Shown one piece after another: positions 50,169 through 59,145 of a DNA stretch of 64,000 nucleotides. The stretch covers positions 248,001-312,000 of the forward strand of contig NZ_AYOZ01000001.1 of the NCBI RefSeq assembly GCF_000508165.1, read 5' to 3'. The notes under the pieces are model-generated. The model had not been told where the DNA came from. It worked only from the letters and a program-made list of their open reading frames with translations, and did no database searches. The DNA is from Marinomonas profundimaris. Its GTDB lineage: Bacteria > Pseudomonadota > Gammaproteobacteria > Pseudomonadales > Marinomonadaceae. The position numbers were made by a program, and so were the translations under genes. Positions within the stretch are counted from its first letter, which is position 1. Each line of letters opens with the position of its first letter.

Positions 50169-50960
50169 GTGGGAAAAAAATTACTGATTATTGACGGTTT
50201 GAATGTGATTCGACGTCTTTATGCTGCATTAGAGTCTGAACAGGATTTAGTACGTCGAGTTGAACGCACGCAAAGTATTGCCATCGACGCATTAGTGAAG
50301 TTAGCGGATCAATTTAATCCATCCTATGCGGTTGTTGTTTTTGATTCTAATGGCAAAACATGGCGCCATAAACTGTACCCTGAATATAAACTAGGCCGCG
50401 TTCCAATGGATGATGCACTGCTGGACGCTTTGCCTGATTTTGCGAAAGTTTTCCGTTTTAATCACTTTCCATGTTTACGATTAGATGGTTGGGAAGCTGA
50501 TGATCTGATCGCGACGTTAGCGGTCAAAGCAGCGCATAACAATGTACAGTCTTATATTGTTTCTACCGATAAAGGCTTTACTCAGCTATTAGATGATGAG
50601 CGTATTCTTCAATACGATTATTTTGCCAAATTAGGTTATGACAAAGTTTGGGTGCCTGGAAAATATGGTGTTGAACCACATCAATTGGTCGATTATTGGG
50701 CTTTAGTGGGCGATACCACCAATCGAATTCCAGGAGTGAAAGGAATCGGTCCGAAAACAGCGCTCACCATCATAAATAGCTTTCCTACGATAGAAGAAAT
50801 ATATGCGAATTTAACGTTTTTCTCAGAACGTATTCAGTCCATGTTAGCGGGCGGTTATGAGCAATGTTTGCAATCTCGGTCACTCGTTGCATTAAAGACG
50901 GACGTTGATGTTGGTGTCCGCCTTTCACAGCTTAGGTATTCTGCTAAAACAAGACCTTGA
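50169..50960 (+). CDS. xni: Flap endonuclease Xni
   Basis: 263 residues from a GTG start, with AAGGG nearby. The 5'-3' exonuclease/FEN domain is plain: LLIIDGLNVIRRLYA, VVFDSNGKTWRHKLYPEYK, WEADDLIATLA (metal-binding acids) and GVKGIGPKTA (helix-hairpin-helix). Length matches E. coli Xni (251 aa), which acts as a flap endonuclease without the polymerase domain. Its last 17 bases overlap the end of the convergent receptor-like gene. Confidence 0.9.
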   Translation: MGKKLLIIDGLNVIRRLYAALESEQDLVRRVERTQSIAIDALVKLADQFNPSYAVVVFDSNGKTWRHKLYPEYKLGRVPMDDALLDALPDFAKVFRFNHFPCLRLDGWEADDLIATLAVKAAHNNVQSYIVSTDKGFTQLLDDERILQYDYFAKLGYDKVWVPGKYGVEPHQLVDYWALVGDTTNRIPGVKGIGPKTALTIINSFPTIEEIYANLTFFSERIQSMLAGGYEQCLQSRSLVALKTDVDVGVRLSQLRYSAKTRP

Positions 50961-51780
50961 TGTCTTTAATACTTGTTTTTAAAGAATCAAAACCATCAAA
51001 AATAAAGACGAAAATTTCATCTATAACTTGAGTGGCCTCCTCAAAGATTGCATCGGGGTTTTGCTTATCCAATGTTGAATGATTGATGCTGTTTTTTATT
51101 TCTTGGATAAAAGCAATAAGTCGTTTTTCGGTTGCTTGTGGGAGTGATGTAGTGAGTTTTTTATGGTGTTCTTCTATTTTCCCTAAGGTAAATAATAGCT
51201 GTAATTTTTTGTCGGCACTCATTTCATGTTTGGAAGCTACTTGCACGGATAATGCCCTGACTTGGCCAAGTGATTCTGCCAATTCTGGTAAGGTTTTAAC
51301 CAGTTGCTGAGCCGAATTTTGTATGTGTTCTTGGTGGTTGGATGTTAATGAAAATTCATCAGACATATCCCACACGGCATCCAATTGACGAGCAATAAGA
51401 CCCGAGTGTAATTGGAAACTCTCTGCACTTTTAAGTGTATTGTTGTCTATTAGGCGCTGCCATTGCTTGTATGGGTAGTGCGTGCTGATCGAAGGTGGAT
51501 AAGCGTTCTCAGTTTCAAATTTGAGCAAGCTGGTGTAGAGCTTGGTGATGTCTGATTCGAGACTGATGAGTTTTGATTCAAATTCTAGATTTCCATTCAG
51601 AAATCCAGAATGCATCCCCCTATGCTGTTGTGTGATTTTGATTAATTCAATGAATAATGTAATGCCAGATATTCCAGTGATTGCGCGCCGCTTAGACGCT
51701 TTCTTTGACCATATTAAGCGCCCAAAGGCGAGTAGAATTATGGTGATGCAGGTTAGAGCGAAGAGACTGGTTACCATCAT
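50944..51780 (-). CDS. Membrane-anchored helical sensor-like protein (NIT-like)
   Basis: 278 residues from the ATG at 51780, which overlaps the upstream receptor stop as ATGA and has AAGGA eight bases before it. A longer start 13 codons earlier would overlap further and is unlikely. A single N-terminal membrane helix (about 3-23) is followed by an all-helical domain with [15 protein letters not shown], reminiscent of the QxxRG motif in NIT (nitrate/nitrite-sensing) domains. No HAMP, kinase or MCP signalling domain is present. The coupling to a sensor-less MCP suggests a two-protein receptor; this is inference. Confidence 0.65.
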   Translation of the reverse strand: MMVTSLFALTCITIILLAFGRLIWSKKASKRRAITGISGITLFIELIKITQQHRGMHSGFLNGNLEFESKLISLESDITKLYTSLLKFETENAYPPSISTHYPYKQWQRLIDNNTLKSAESFQLHSGLIARQLDAVWDMSDEFSLTSNHQEHIQNSAQQLVKTLPELAESLGQVRALSVQVASKHEMSADKKLQLLFTLGKIEEHHKKLTTSLPQATEKRLIAFIQEIKNSINHSTLDKQNPDAIFEEATQVIDEIFVFIFDGFDSLKTSIKDIKVLF

Positions 51781-52940
51781 ACTTCTGTTTCCTTTTGTTC
51801 TAATCGAGAAGAAAGCCATTCCATGTATTTCACCATGTCTTTTGTGTCTCGACTGGCTTGGCTGTGCTGCTCACTAACGCTAGCGATGTTTTGTAATCGA
51901 TCACACATTTTTGTGTTGGCGGAATCGAACTCTTTGATTAGAAGGGTTGAATGGTGGATTTCTTCTTGAGTAGATTGGGCGGCTTGATGGATAGAGATTA
52001 AAGAAGAAGCGGCTTTATCTGACCCGCTCGATACGCTCGTAGAGAATTCCATTAATTCTAGACTTGTTTGCTCTGACGTTTGAACTTGAGCGGCAATAGA
52101 AGACACTAATAGTCTGATGTCTTGAGCGGTTTTTTCGGTATTTTCAGCCAGTAATCGAACTTCATTCGCGACCACGGCAAAACCTCTTCCAGCTTCGCCT
52201 GCTCTTGCTGCTTCGATCGAAGCGTTTAAGGACAGTAGGTTAATTTGCGATGTGATTTGCTCAATTGTGCTAACAAAGCTGCTGATGTCTTGCGTGACTT
52301 TAATGAGTTGAGTCATTTGTGATTGGTTATAACTGACCTTAGCTTGCATGTCATTGATATGCTGTTTTAGTTCCTCTAACGCCACTTGACCTTCTTCAGA
52401 TTGTTGTCTTGTAAGGCTGGCGGTTTCTGATGTTGAATTGATTCGAGAAAGAATATCACTGATGGTTAAACTCATTTCTTTACTCGTAACTAGCAAGGCA
52501 TCTAGCGCTAAATATTCTTCTTGTGCTCCATCGGCGACCGCATTGGATGAGTTTTGAAGTTCTGTTGCGGTATAGCGTGTTTCTTGAGAGCAACTTTGTA
52601 ATAGGTGTTCACGTCTGCTTAGTATCCGTAATAGCCCGTTAATATGATTTGCTAATCCATTAAATTCGGAGTCGTTATAGGACAGTTTTATTACGGAAGT
52701 TTGCTCTACATTGGTTAAATATCGGGAGAGTTCTTTTACTCGCTGTTTTGTTAGTTTGCTGGTCGACATTGAAAAATACACTAACAACATTGTGCACAAT
52801 GTAATTGGTATATTAGGTTGAGTAAAAATACCGGGGATGAATGTAGCTGAAATGGTAATAGTACCGAGTAATATGACAATAAGTAAGCGAGCATAATACG
52901 GCAGAGCTGCAATCAAAATAGTGCCTGGGGTCAGTAGCAT
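51777..52940 (-). CDS. MCP-type signalling protein without a large sensor domain
   Basis: 387 residues. Two closely spaced membrane helices at the N-terminus (about 15-60) leave almost no periplasmic part. A linker leads to a full MCP signalling domain with the tip [31 protein letters not shown]. There is no HAMP domain that I can recognise and no C-terminal pentapeptide. Stop and start of the next gene overlap (ATGA), so the sensor-like partner is translated with it. Confidence 0.82.
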   Translation of the reverse strand: MLLTPGTILIAALPYYARLLIVILLGTITISATFIPGIFTQPNIPITLCTMLLVYFSMSTSKLTKQRVKELSRYLTNVEQTSVIKLSYNDSEFNGLANHINGLLRILSRREHLLQSCSQETRYTATELQNSSNAVADGAQEEYLALDALLVTSKEMSLTISDILSRINSTSETASLTRQQSEEGQVALEELKQHINDMQAKVSYNQSQMTQLIKVTQDISSFVSTIEQITSQINLLSLNASIEAARAGEAGRGFAVVANEVRLLAENTEKTAQDIRLLVSSIAAQVQTSEQTSLELMEFSTSVSSGSDKAASSLISIHQAAQSTQEEIHHSTLLIKEFDSANTKMCDRLQNIASVSEQHSQASRDTKDMVKYMEWLSSRLEQKETEV

Positions 52941-53301
52941 AGAGGGGGTCCTTATTACTGATTTTTTCGTTCTTTTTTTAATAATGTTTTTCTATTTACA
53001 GCAATAAATAGACCATGACAGAGTTTATGGTTGTTTTTATTCCAGTCCCTTTATTCATGCGAGGTCTAATCGGCTCGCTGTTGATAGAAAATTTTAGTTT
53101 ACGTTGGGTGTTTCTCTAAGGCGCTCACTCTTGGTGCTTGCTTTTTAGGGCGTGCTTTTTTGGAGTGCGTTATGCGGTTGGGTAACTGAAGTTTAAAAAA
53201 TATCAAACTTCTAACTCGAAAATATGCGATAGACCTCTTACTCATAGACGCTGAGAGGCTTATAATGGCGGCATTTCAGATAACGGATAAATGAGATTTT
53301 T
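52941..53301. other. Intergenic region between divergent MCP and gltX
   Basis: 361 bases with no gene. It holds the gltX promoter at 53238-53266, presumably the divergent MCP promoter, and two GTGCTTTTT-like direct repeats near 53138-53165 of unknown meaning. No tRNA gene is seen, though tRNAs sit beside gltX in some relatives. Confidence 0.55.
53238..53266 (+). promoter_or_regulatory. gltX promoter
   Basis: TATAAT at 53261-53266 is a perfect -10, with TTACTC 17 bases upstream as a weak -35. It lies 35 bases before the gltX ATG. Confidence 0.5.
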
Positions 53302-54783
53302 ATGTCAGAGGTTAGAACACGTATTGCGCCATCACCAACGGGTGATCCGCATGTAGGCACCGCATATATTGCACTGTTTAACATGGCGTTCGCACGTAAA
53401 ATGGGCGGCAAGTTCATTTTACGTATTGAAGACACAGACCAGACTCGTAGCACGCCTGAATCTGAAAAAATGATTTTAGACGCATTACGCTGGTTAGGGC
53501 TTGATTGGGCAGAAGGTCCAGATGTTGGTGGTGAATACGGACCTTATCGTCAAAGTGAGCGTGGTGATATTTACGGTCAATACGCAATGGAGTTGGTGAA
53601 TAAAGGGCATGCCTTTTACGCTTTTGAAACAACGGAAGAGTTGGATCAAATGCGAATTGAGCAAAAAGAGCAGGGCTTGCCACAAAAGTACGATGGTCGT
53701 GCTTTGTCCCTGACGCCAGAAGATGTTCAAGCTAAGCTTGATGCTGGCATACCTTACGTTATCCGCATGAAAATCCCAGAAGAGGGAACGTGTGTCGTTC
53801 AAGATATGCTACGCGGCACCATTGAAATCGATTGGGCTCAGGTAGACATGCAAGTGTTGCTTAAAGCAGACGGTATGCCTACTTACCATTTGGCCAACGT
53901 AGTTGATGACCATTTAATGAAGATTACCCACGTGATCCGTGGTGAAGAATGGATTAACTCTGCGCCTAAACATATTTTGTTATACCAATATTTTGGTTGG
54001 GATATGCCGACGTTATGTCATATGCCGTTGCTCCGAAATCCAGACAAATCAAAGTTATCAAAACGTAAAAACCCGACCAGTATTTTGTATTATCAACGTA
54101 TGGGTTACATGTCTGAAGCGGTGATTAACTATCTTGGTCGTATGGGTTGGTCGATGCCTGACGAGCGTGAAAAATTCTCATTAGATGAAATGATTGAGCA
54201 ATTTGATATTCAGCGTGTTTCTTTGGGTGGTCCAGTTTTTGATGTAGAAAAATTGAGTTGGCTAAATGGTATGTGGATTCGAGAGAATTTGACGCCAGAG
54301 AGTTTTGCTCAGAAATACGTTGAATGGGCGCTTAATCCAGAATATTTGATGAAAATTCTTCCGTTGGTGATTCCACGTGTTGAAACTTTCTCTGATGTTG
54401 CAGATGTCGCAGGATTTTTCTTGAAAGGTATGTTGCCAATTACGAAAGAAGATTTTGCTTCTGTCAAAATAGAAGAAGAAGCACTTCGTAAAGCTATGCA
54501 GTTTGCTTTGTGGCGCTTGGAAGCATTAAATAAATGGGAAAAAGACGAAATATTCAATGAAATGAAAACCCTTGCGCAAACGTTGGAAATTAAGCCGAAA
54601 GACTTTTTTGCGCCATTGTTTGTTGCGATATCTGGAACAACAGCGTCTGTTTCTGTTTTTGATTCTATGGCCATCTTAGGTTCTGATATTTCCCGTGCGC
54701 GAATGCGTACTGCGGTAAACGTTTTGGGCGGGCCATCTAAGAAAGAAGCGAAGCGTTGGGAAAAAGAGTTCGCAGATTTATAA
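53302..54783 (+). CDS. gltX: Glutamate-tRNA ligase
   Basis: 493 residues, class I synthetase. The HIGH-like motif [10 protein letters not shown] is at 11-20 and [10 protein letters not shown] (KMSKS equivalent) near 252. The C-terminal anticodon domain is full length. It charges tRNA-Glu; no second glutamyl synthetase is in the window. The [11 protein letters not shown] form and [10 protein letters not shown] favour the discriminating bacterial type, but I cannot exclude others. A strong terminator follows. Confidence 0.95.
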   Translation: MSEVRTRIAPSPTGDPHVGTAYIALFNMAFARKMGGKFILRIEDTDQTRSTPESEKMILDALRWLGLDWAEGPDVGGEYGPYRQSERGDIYGQYAMELVNKGHAFYAFETTEELDQMRIEQKEQGLPQKYDGRALSLTPEDVQAKLDAGIPYVIRMKIPEEGTCVVQDMLRGTIEIDWAQVDMQVLLKADGMPTYHLANVVDDHLMKITHVIRGEEWINSAPKHILLYQYFGWDMPTLCHMPLLRNPDKSKLSKRKNPTSILYYQRMGYMSEAVINYLGRMGWSMPDEREKFSLDEMIEQFDIQRVSLGGPVFDVEKLSWLNGMWIRENLTPESFAQKYVEWALNPEYLMKILPLVIPRVETFSDVADVAGFFLKGMLPITKEDFASVKIEEEALRKAMQFALWRLEALNKWEKDEIFNEMKTLAQTLEIKPKDFFAPLFVAISGTTASVSVFDSMAILGSDISRARMRTAVNVLGGPSKKEAKRWEKEFADL

Positions 54784-54804
54784 ATATTAGTGAATTGTTA
54801 AAGT

Positions 54805-54837
54805 AAAAAAAACCGGCTATCAAGGCCGGTTTTTTTT
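54805..54837. terminator. Bidirectional terminator
   Basis: AAAAAACCGGC pairs with GCCGGTTTTTTT around TATCAAG. It lies between convergent gltX and the chemoreceptor gene. Confidence 0.9.
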
Positions 54838-54859
54838 CGTCTTAGTTTTTATGCAATTA

Positions 54860-56749
54860 CTAAGCACGAGTGGTAAATACACTCGTCTTTTTGTCTAAAC
54901 TACTTACCTGATTATGTATGTCACGCGTATTGCCTTCAATACTGTTGATATAACTGTTATCACGTTGCAGTTGTTGTGCAATTTTGTCCATTTCTTCACT
55001 CATGTGTACGGCTGTTTTAGACACCTCTTGAATAGAGCGAGCCATATCGACTGATGACGCTGAGCTTGTTTGTGCGTTTTGCTCAATTTCTCGAATAGCC
55101 AGTTCTGCTTTTTCACTAAATGTTTCAATAGCGTGTAGGCTTTCTTGGCCGCTCTGCATTGTTTCAATGGCGGTTTGAGTAGACGATTGAATCGTGCTTA
55201 CAATATCAGTGATTTTTGCGGTTGCGTCGACGGTTTTTTCAGCAAGAGAACGAACTTCATCTGCAACAACCGAGAAGCCGCGTCCTGCTTCACCCGCTCG
55301 TGCTGCTTCAATGGCTGCATTTAACGCAAGTAGGTTGGTTTGATTTGCCAAGTCATTAATCATTCCGATGACGTTGTCGATGTCTTTCGACAGTTGGCCA
55401 AGCTCATTTAGCTGCTCGCTGGTTTTATTCACAACGCTGATAGTACTTGTAAGGTTAGATAGCGCACCTTTTATTGTTTCTGCACCGACTTTTGCTGACT
55501 CATAAGTATGTTGAGATTGGCTACTGAGGTCTTCTGTCGTGATAGAAATGCTAGAAATAGTGGTTGAGATCTCTTCTGTTGCAGCGGCCAAAGAATTGGT
55601 TTGCTCACTGACTGAACGGTTACTGTCCGCAATATTGGTTACCGATTTGTTGAGCTCCGCTACCATTCCATTCACACCTTGAGTGGTGCTAACGACTTCG
55701 CCAATAACGGCGCCAAGTCCATTGGTCATTTCATTGACTGAGCTACACAAAGAATCGAATTCATCATTACGTTTATCATTTACATGCAAGCGGGCGGTTA
55801 AATCGCCACTTTTTACTTTGCCTAAATCTGTAATAATTTGATTAAGCGTTTTGTTAACGCTGCTTCCGATACCCATCATCATGAGGGCCGCGACGACAGC
55901 AACAATAATACTTACAATAATTAAGCTAATGCTTGCTTGTTTAGAGCTGGCCGCAGCTTGTTGGCGTGCATCAATGACGGCTTTTTGCATGTAGTCCACG
56001 GCAACTAAGCGAGTCTGATTAAAGTCTTCTTTGCTTGCTAAAAAATTTGATTGTAGGTTTTTTAGCTGTTGGTTTTCTTGATCGAAATTATTAACAGCAG
56101 AAAAATATTGGTTAATGACTTCGCCAAATCGCTCCTCAAGCCCAAAATTTATTACGCGCTTGTTAAACTTCTCAAAGCGTTCCATAAAGGCGTCTTTGTT
56201 TGCCTGGACTGGCTCAAATATAAAGTTTTTTTCCGCTTCACGTACGGGTAGGAACTCTTGTTTAACAAGGCTTAAGAATGAAATTTCTTCTGTGACTCTT
56301 TCTCCCAATTGTGAAATTTCACCTTTTAGACCAGAAGAGCCATTAAAACCTACTTTTTGTCTTTGGGTTACCAATTGGTTTAACGCGTCACTGTAGTTGT
56401 TTAGTGATATAGCGATGTTGTCGAGGTTTTTTCTAATATTCGGGTCTTGAACGGTACCCGTGTCTTTTTTTAATGTCGCAGTGAACTCATCGTGCCCAGT
56501 GTTTAATTGCTCAAGGAAGCTTTCATAAGAACTGTTGTCGATGCTTGAAAGGGTTTCGTACTCTTCCATTAAGGTAATGACAACTAAGGAGAGATCTTTG
56601 TCTATGGAGGTAAGGCGTTCAAATTTCGATGAGGAGGTTTCTTGTACATTCAATCCTTGTAAAGCAACAGCAGTTACAACAACGAATCCAAGAATAGCTG
56701 CAATCAGTAAGGAGAGCAACTTGGTGCGAAAACTAAGGTTTGCCAACAT
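54860..56749 (-). CDS. Methyl-accepting chemotaxis protein, HBM-type sensor
   Basis: 629 residues. Membrane helix 1 (about 9-31), a long helical periplasmic domain of about 240 residues, membrane helix 2 (about 277-298), HAMP, and a signalling domain with the tip [19 protein letters not shown]. The sensor contains [14 protein letters not shown] and [10 protein letters not shown], which match the HBM (helical bimodular) pattern of receptors such as Pseudomonas McpS that detect TCA-cycle acids. Ligand class is inferred from that family. The gene reads toward gltX's terminator. Confidence 0.9.
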   Translation of the reverse strand: MLANLSFRTKLLSLLIAAILGFVVVTAVALQGLNVQETSSSKFERLTSIDKDLSLVVITLMEEYETLSSIDNSSYESFLEQLNTGHDEFTATLKKDTGTVQDPNIRKNLDNIAISLNNYSDALNQLVTQRQKVGFNGSSGLKGEISQLGERVTEEISFLSLVKQEFLPVREAEKNFIFEPVQANKDAFMERFEKFNKRVINFGLEERFGEVINQYFSAVNNFDQENQQLKNLQSNFLASKEDFNQTRLVAVDYMQKAVIDARQQAAASSKQASISLIIVSIIVAVVAALMMMGIGSSVNKTLNQIITDLGKVKSGDLTARLHVNDKRNDEFDSLCSSVNEMTNGLGAVIGEVVSTTQGVNGMVAELNKSVTNIADSNRSVSEQTNSLAAATEEISTTISSISITTEDLSSQSQHTYESAKVGAETIKGALSNLTSTISVVNKTSEQLNELGQLSKDIDNVIGMINDLANQTNLLALNAAIEAARAGEAGRGFSVVADEVRSLAEKTVDATAKITDIVSTIQSSTQTAIETMQSGQESLHAIETFSEKAELAIREIEQNAQTSSASSVDMARSIQEVSKTAVHMSEEMDKIAQQLQRDNSYINSIEGNTRDIHNQVSSLDKKTSVFTTRA

Positions 56750-56991
56750 ATTTTATCCTGCACTTTTTTATTATAGATTTAACGATAGACGTTAAGATAA
56801 GAAATAGCGGATACTTTTTATCTTATGCTCATGTCCATCAAAGCATTACAAATATTTACTTAACCATTCTATTTCTACTATGGCCTTATTTGCAATTAAA
56901 TGACATAAAAATATGGATATATTGACCTTATTCTTTATGCATAAGTACTTAGCGTTTAAAGAATTGTAAGTTTGTAAAATGGTGTGTCAGC

Positions 56992-57306
56992 TTAGAAGTC
57001 GTGTGGGCTTAACCACATCCCTATCTGTTGTTGTCCTAAGTAACTTATTTTTCCAGGGTAACGAGCGACACCGCTTGAGCTAAACTCAAATTTGTATGCT
57101 CTTTTGATTTTAATTTGCCCATGATGCCAAACCGGTTTCCATTCTTCCCCAGCAACGCTGCCTTCTAATAATTGTAAATTGAGAGACTCACAGTGCTTTT
57201 TTACTTGGATAAGTGCTTGTTCTCGAATGGATGCGTTTCGCCACCATGAATAAATGACGGTAAAGACTAGAAAAAGAATGACAATGTCGGAAAGTTGTAG
57301 GTTCAT
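56992..57306 (-). CDS. DUF3301 family membrane-anchored protein
   Basis: 104 residues. One N-terminal helix (about 6-22) is followed by WWRNASIREQALIQVKKHC, LNLQLLEGSVAG and KRAYKFEFSSSGVARYPG, the order seen in DUF3301 proteins of gammaproteobacteria. Function unknown; probably an inner-membrane protein with a small cytoplasmic domain. It is downstream of the flavodoxin terminator, so it likely has its own promoter. Confidence 0.8.
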   Translation of the reverse strand: MNLQLSDIVILFLVFTVIYSWWRNASIREQALIQVKKHCESLNLQLLEGSVAGEEWKPVWHHGQIKIKRAYKFEFSSSGVARYPGKISYLGQQQIGMWLSPHDF

Positions 57307-57386
57307 GCAGATCCACTATAAATGAGTGAGAGTCCAATATCATAGCGAATTGTGGTTAGAAAAAAACAGTGGCTAGAGAAAGAAAT

Positions 57387-57430
57387 ACGTGGCTACCTCC
57401 AAGCAGGAGAGAAAGGAGAGGTAGCCACGT
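57387..57430 (-). terminator. Hairpin ending the flavodoxin transcript
   Basis: ACGTGGCTACCTC and GAGGTAGCCACGT form a perfect 13-bp stem around an 18-base loop. On the minus strand ATTTCTTTCTC follows. A second TAGCCAC copy (complement of 57369-57375) lies next, followed by TG and seven T. It could pair with the same 5' arm as an alternative terminator. Confidence 0.6.
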
Positions 57431-57470
57431 TCTTTACGCTGTGTAGAGCAAACTGTAAATCATCTCATTG

Positions 57471-57540
57471 ATAGAAGCTAAATTTGGGCATTCAGGGCAG
57501 CGAATGTTTGGTATACCAAATTTGAGTCGTTTGCTTCTAT
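57471..57540 (-). ncRNA. Nested stem structure in the flavodoxin 3' region (candidate structured RNA)
   Basis: Three nested perfect pairings are visible: ATAGAAGC/GCTTCTAT (57471-57478 with 57533-57540), AAATTTGG/CCAAATTT (57480-57487 with 57516-57523) and CATTC/GAATG (57489-57493 with 57502-57506). A 14-base palindrome, TTTGGTATACCAAA, lies at 57507-57520. It starts 24 bases after the flavodoxin stop and precedes the terminator hairpin, as in 3'UTR-derived small RNAs. Transcription of this part is presumed, not shown. Confidence 0.4.
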
Positions 57541-57563
57541 ACAATGGCCAGTCAGGTGATGAT

Positions 57564-58100
57564 TTATGCAGCTTCTACTGCTCTTTCTGCGTAAAGTTGG
57601 ATAACCCACTGCTCGATACGAGCATCAGTGAGTTCAAACTGTTGATCTTCATCTATTGCGAGACCAATAAAATTTTCTTTATCATGAACGCAAGCTCTTG
57701 ATGCTTCGAAGTCGTAACCTTCTGTCGGCCATTGACCGATAAAAGTGGCGCTTGTTGGTAGTAGTTTTTCGTATAACCATCCCATGGCATCTACAAAATA
57801 ATCGCCATAGCCAAATTGATCACCTAGCCCATATAAGGCGATTGCTGTATCGCCTAGAGCGAGCTCACCTAAGTTGTCTCCAATATCTTCCCAATCGGAT
57901 TGAATACCACCAAAGTCCCAAGTAGGGATGCCTAAAATGAGTAAGGAGTATTGCTCAAGTTGGCTAAGTTCTATGTCCTTGATGTTAAATATATCTACTG
58001 TTTCACCAAGATCTTCCCATTGTTTAGCAATCTTGTGTCCAACTTCTTCTGTGTTATTTGTATCTGTGCCATAAATAAGGGCGATGGATGATTGAGCCAT
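57564..58100 (-). CDS. fldB: Flavodoxin (FldB-like)
   Basis: 178 residues, a long-chain flavodoxin. The FMN phosphate loop is YGTDTNNTEEVG, with Asn where Gly is usual; the isoalloxazine-facing regions are GIPTWDFGGIQSDW and YGLGDQFGYGDYF. The order and the WPTEGYDFEAS segment match E. coli FldB more than FldA. It replaces ferredoxin when iron is scarce. It lies 21 bases after the AraC-type regulator gene and is probably co-transcribed with it. Confidence 0.88.
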   Translation of the reverse strand: MAQSSIALIYGTDTNNTEEVGHKIAKQWEDLGETVDIFNIKDIELSQLEQYSLLILGIPTWDFGGIQSDWEDIGDNLGELALGDTAIALYGLGDQFGYGDYFVDAMGWLYEKLLPTSATFIGQWPTEGYDFEASRACVHDKENFIGLAIDEDQQFELTDARIEQWVIQLYAERAVEAA

Positions 58101-58121
58101 GTTTAATGCTGTTCCTATTAC

Positions 58122-59009
58122 TTAATGAATTTGTCCATATTGGTGGCTACTTACACCAAAGTGTTTAATAAAGGCCGCTTCAAATTGGTCTTCTGAAAAA
58201 CCGCTTTGCGCTACAATATGGAGTTTGGCGGCAGGGTCTTGTCTCAGTAGGGCTGCTGCATATTTAATACGGCTACGTGCTCCGTAGCTCTCAATAGATT
58301 GTCCCACTATTAGATGAAAACCGATAGCCAGTGCTTCTGTATTCAAGCCAACTTTTTGCGCTAATTGTTGGATATTAATTGCGTCATGCTCTGGTGTTTC
58401 TAATAGGTTCTGAGCGTGAAACAGCTTGCTTTGGCAATCTTCACATTGCGATAAATGACTAAGCATTTGTAGCTGTTCTATTAATGTAAAAATAAGAGAA
58501 TATAAATGGCCCGCTAAACTGATAGAGTGGCCTTTGTGCGCCAAAATTGGTTTTATGATATCCGTGGTTCTTTCTGTAACAGGGAGCTGAATGACGGCAT
58601 TGTCATTTCCTAACTTGTCACGCATCGTGCTGAAGTGTTGAATAATCTGATCTTCTGTTTCGCCCAAGACCGACGCTAAGTGGGCTGGACTGATGCGTGC
58701 TTGCAATAAGCTGTGCTCTTTACCTTGTTCTATAAAAAATTGACCGCTGATATTTTTAGGCTGGTATGAAATCTGTACAGACTCTATATCTTTTGCTGTT
58801 TTTATAGGCTTAGTGCCTAGGAACGAAAAGTAGAGCCCTGTTTGCGCTTCTTCCTGAATAGAGACATTGGTAGTGCTACTTAGGTGCTGGTTAAGTAGCT
58901 GCAAATTCGGTAGCAGAGCGAGCAACTGCTTATGACCAGATAGCCATGGCGAAACTTTTTCTGTGATTTTTCCAGTGTTGTCATACACGTTGCGCATGTC
59001 GATTTGCAT
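58122..59009 (-). CDS. AraC-family transcriptional regulator
   Basis: 295 residues. The C-terminal third (about 210-295) holds the AraC double helix-turn-helix: INIQQLAQKVGLNTEALAIGF, then HIVAQSGFSEDQFEAAFIKHFG, though the second motif ends SSHQYGQIH rather than the usual P-xx-YR. The N-terminal part resembles PchR-type regulators that respond to siderophores. A Fur-box-like palindrome lies 17 bases upstream. It precedes the flavodoxin gene in the same direction. The inducer is unknown. Confidence 0.82.
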   Translation of the reverse strand: MQIDMRNVYDNTGKITEKVSPWLSGHKQLLALLPNLQLLNQHLSSTTNVSIQEEAQTGLYFSFLGTKPIKTAKDIESVQISYQPKNISGQFFIEQGKEHSLLQARISPAHLASVLGETEDQIIQHFSTMRDKLGNDNAVIQLPVTERTTDIIKPILAHKGHSISLAGHLYSLIFTLIEQLQMLSHLSQCEDCQSKLFHAQNLLETPEHDAINIQQLAQKVGLNTEALAIGFHLIVGQSIESYGARSRIKYAAALLRQDPAAKLHIVAQSGFSEDQFEAAFIKHFGVSSHQYGQIH

Positions 59010-59026
59010 TGTATGTCGCCTCTAAT

Positions 59027-59043
59027 ATGATAATGGTTATCAT
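59027..59043 (-). promoter_or_regulatory. Fur-box-like palindrome
   Basis: ATGATAA-TGG-TTATCAT is a perfect 7-3-7 inverted repeat and closely resembles the Fur consensus GATAATGATAATCATTATC. It is next to the AraC regulator start, so repression by Fur with Fe2+ is plausible. Confidence 0.65.
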
Positions 59044-59068
59044 TAAAAAGTTTTTTAACCATTAATGC

Positions 59069-59106
59069 AAGTGATTCTCATTAAAATATATATATGAGAA
59101 TCACTT
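59069..59106. repeat. 13-base perfect inverted repeat upstream of the regulator
   Basis: AAGTGATTCTCAT (59069-59081) and ATGAGAATCACTT (59094-59106) are exact complements with a 12-base AT spacer. The halves carry GAGAATCA, which resembles Fur half-sites, so they may be paired Fur or AraC-regulator sites. The position is right for an operator of the minus-strand operon. Confidence 0.5.
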
Positions 59107-59145
59107 TCTTAATATTTTTAAGCGATATGATGGTGTGATGTGGGG

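Noticed and set aside
52941-53301. Possible tRNA gene beside gltX
   Set aside because: No cloverleaf or T-loop GTTCRA motif is seen on either strand.
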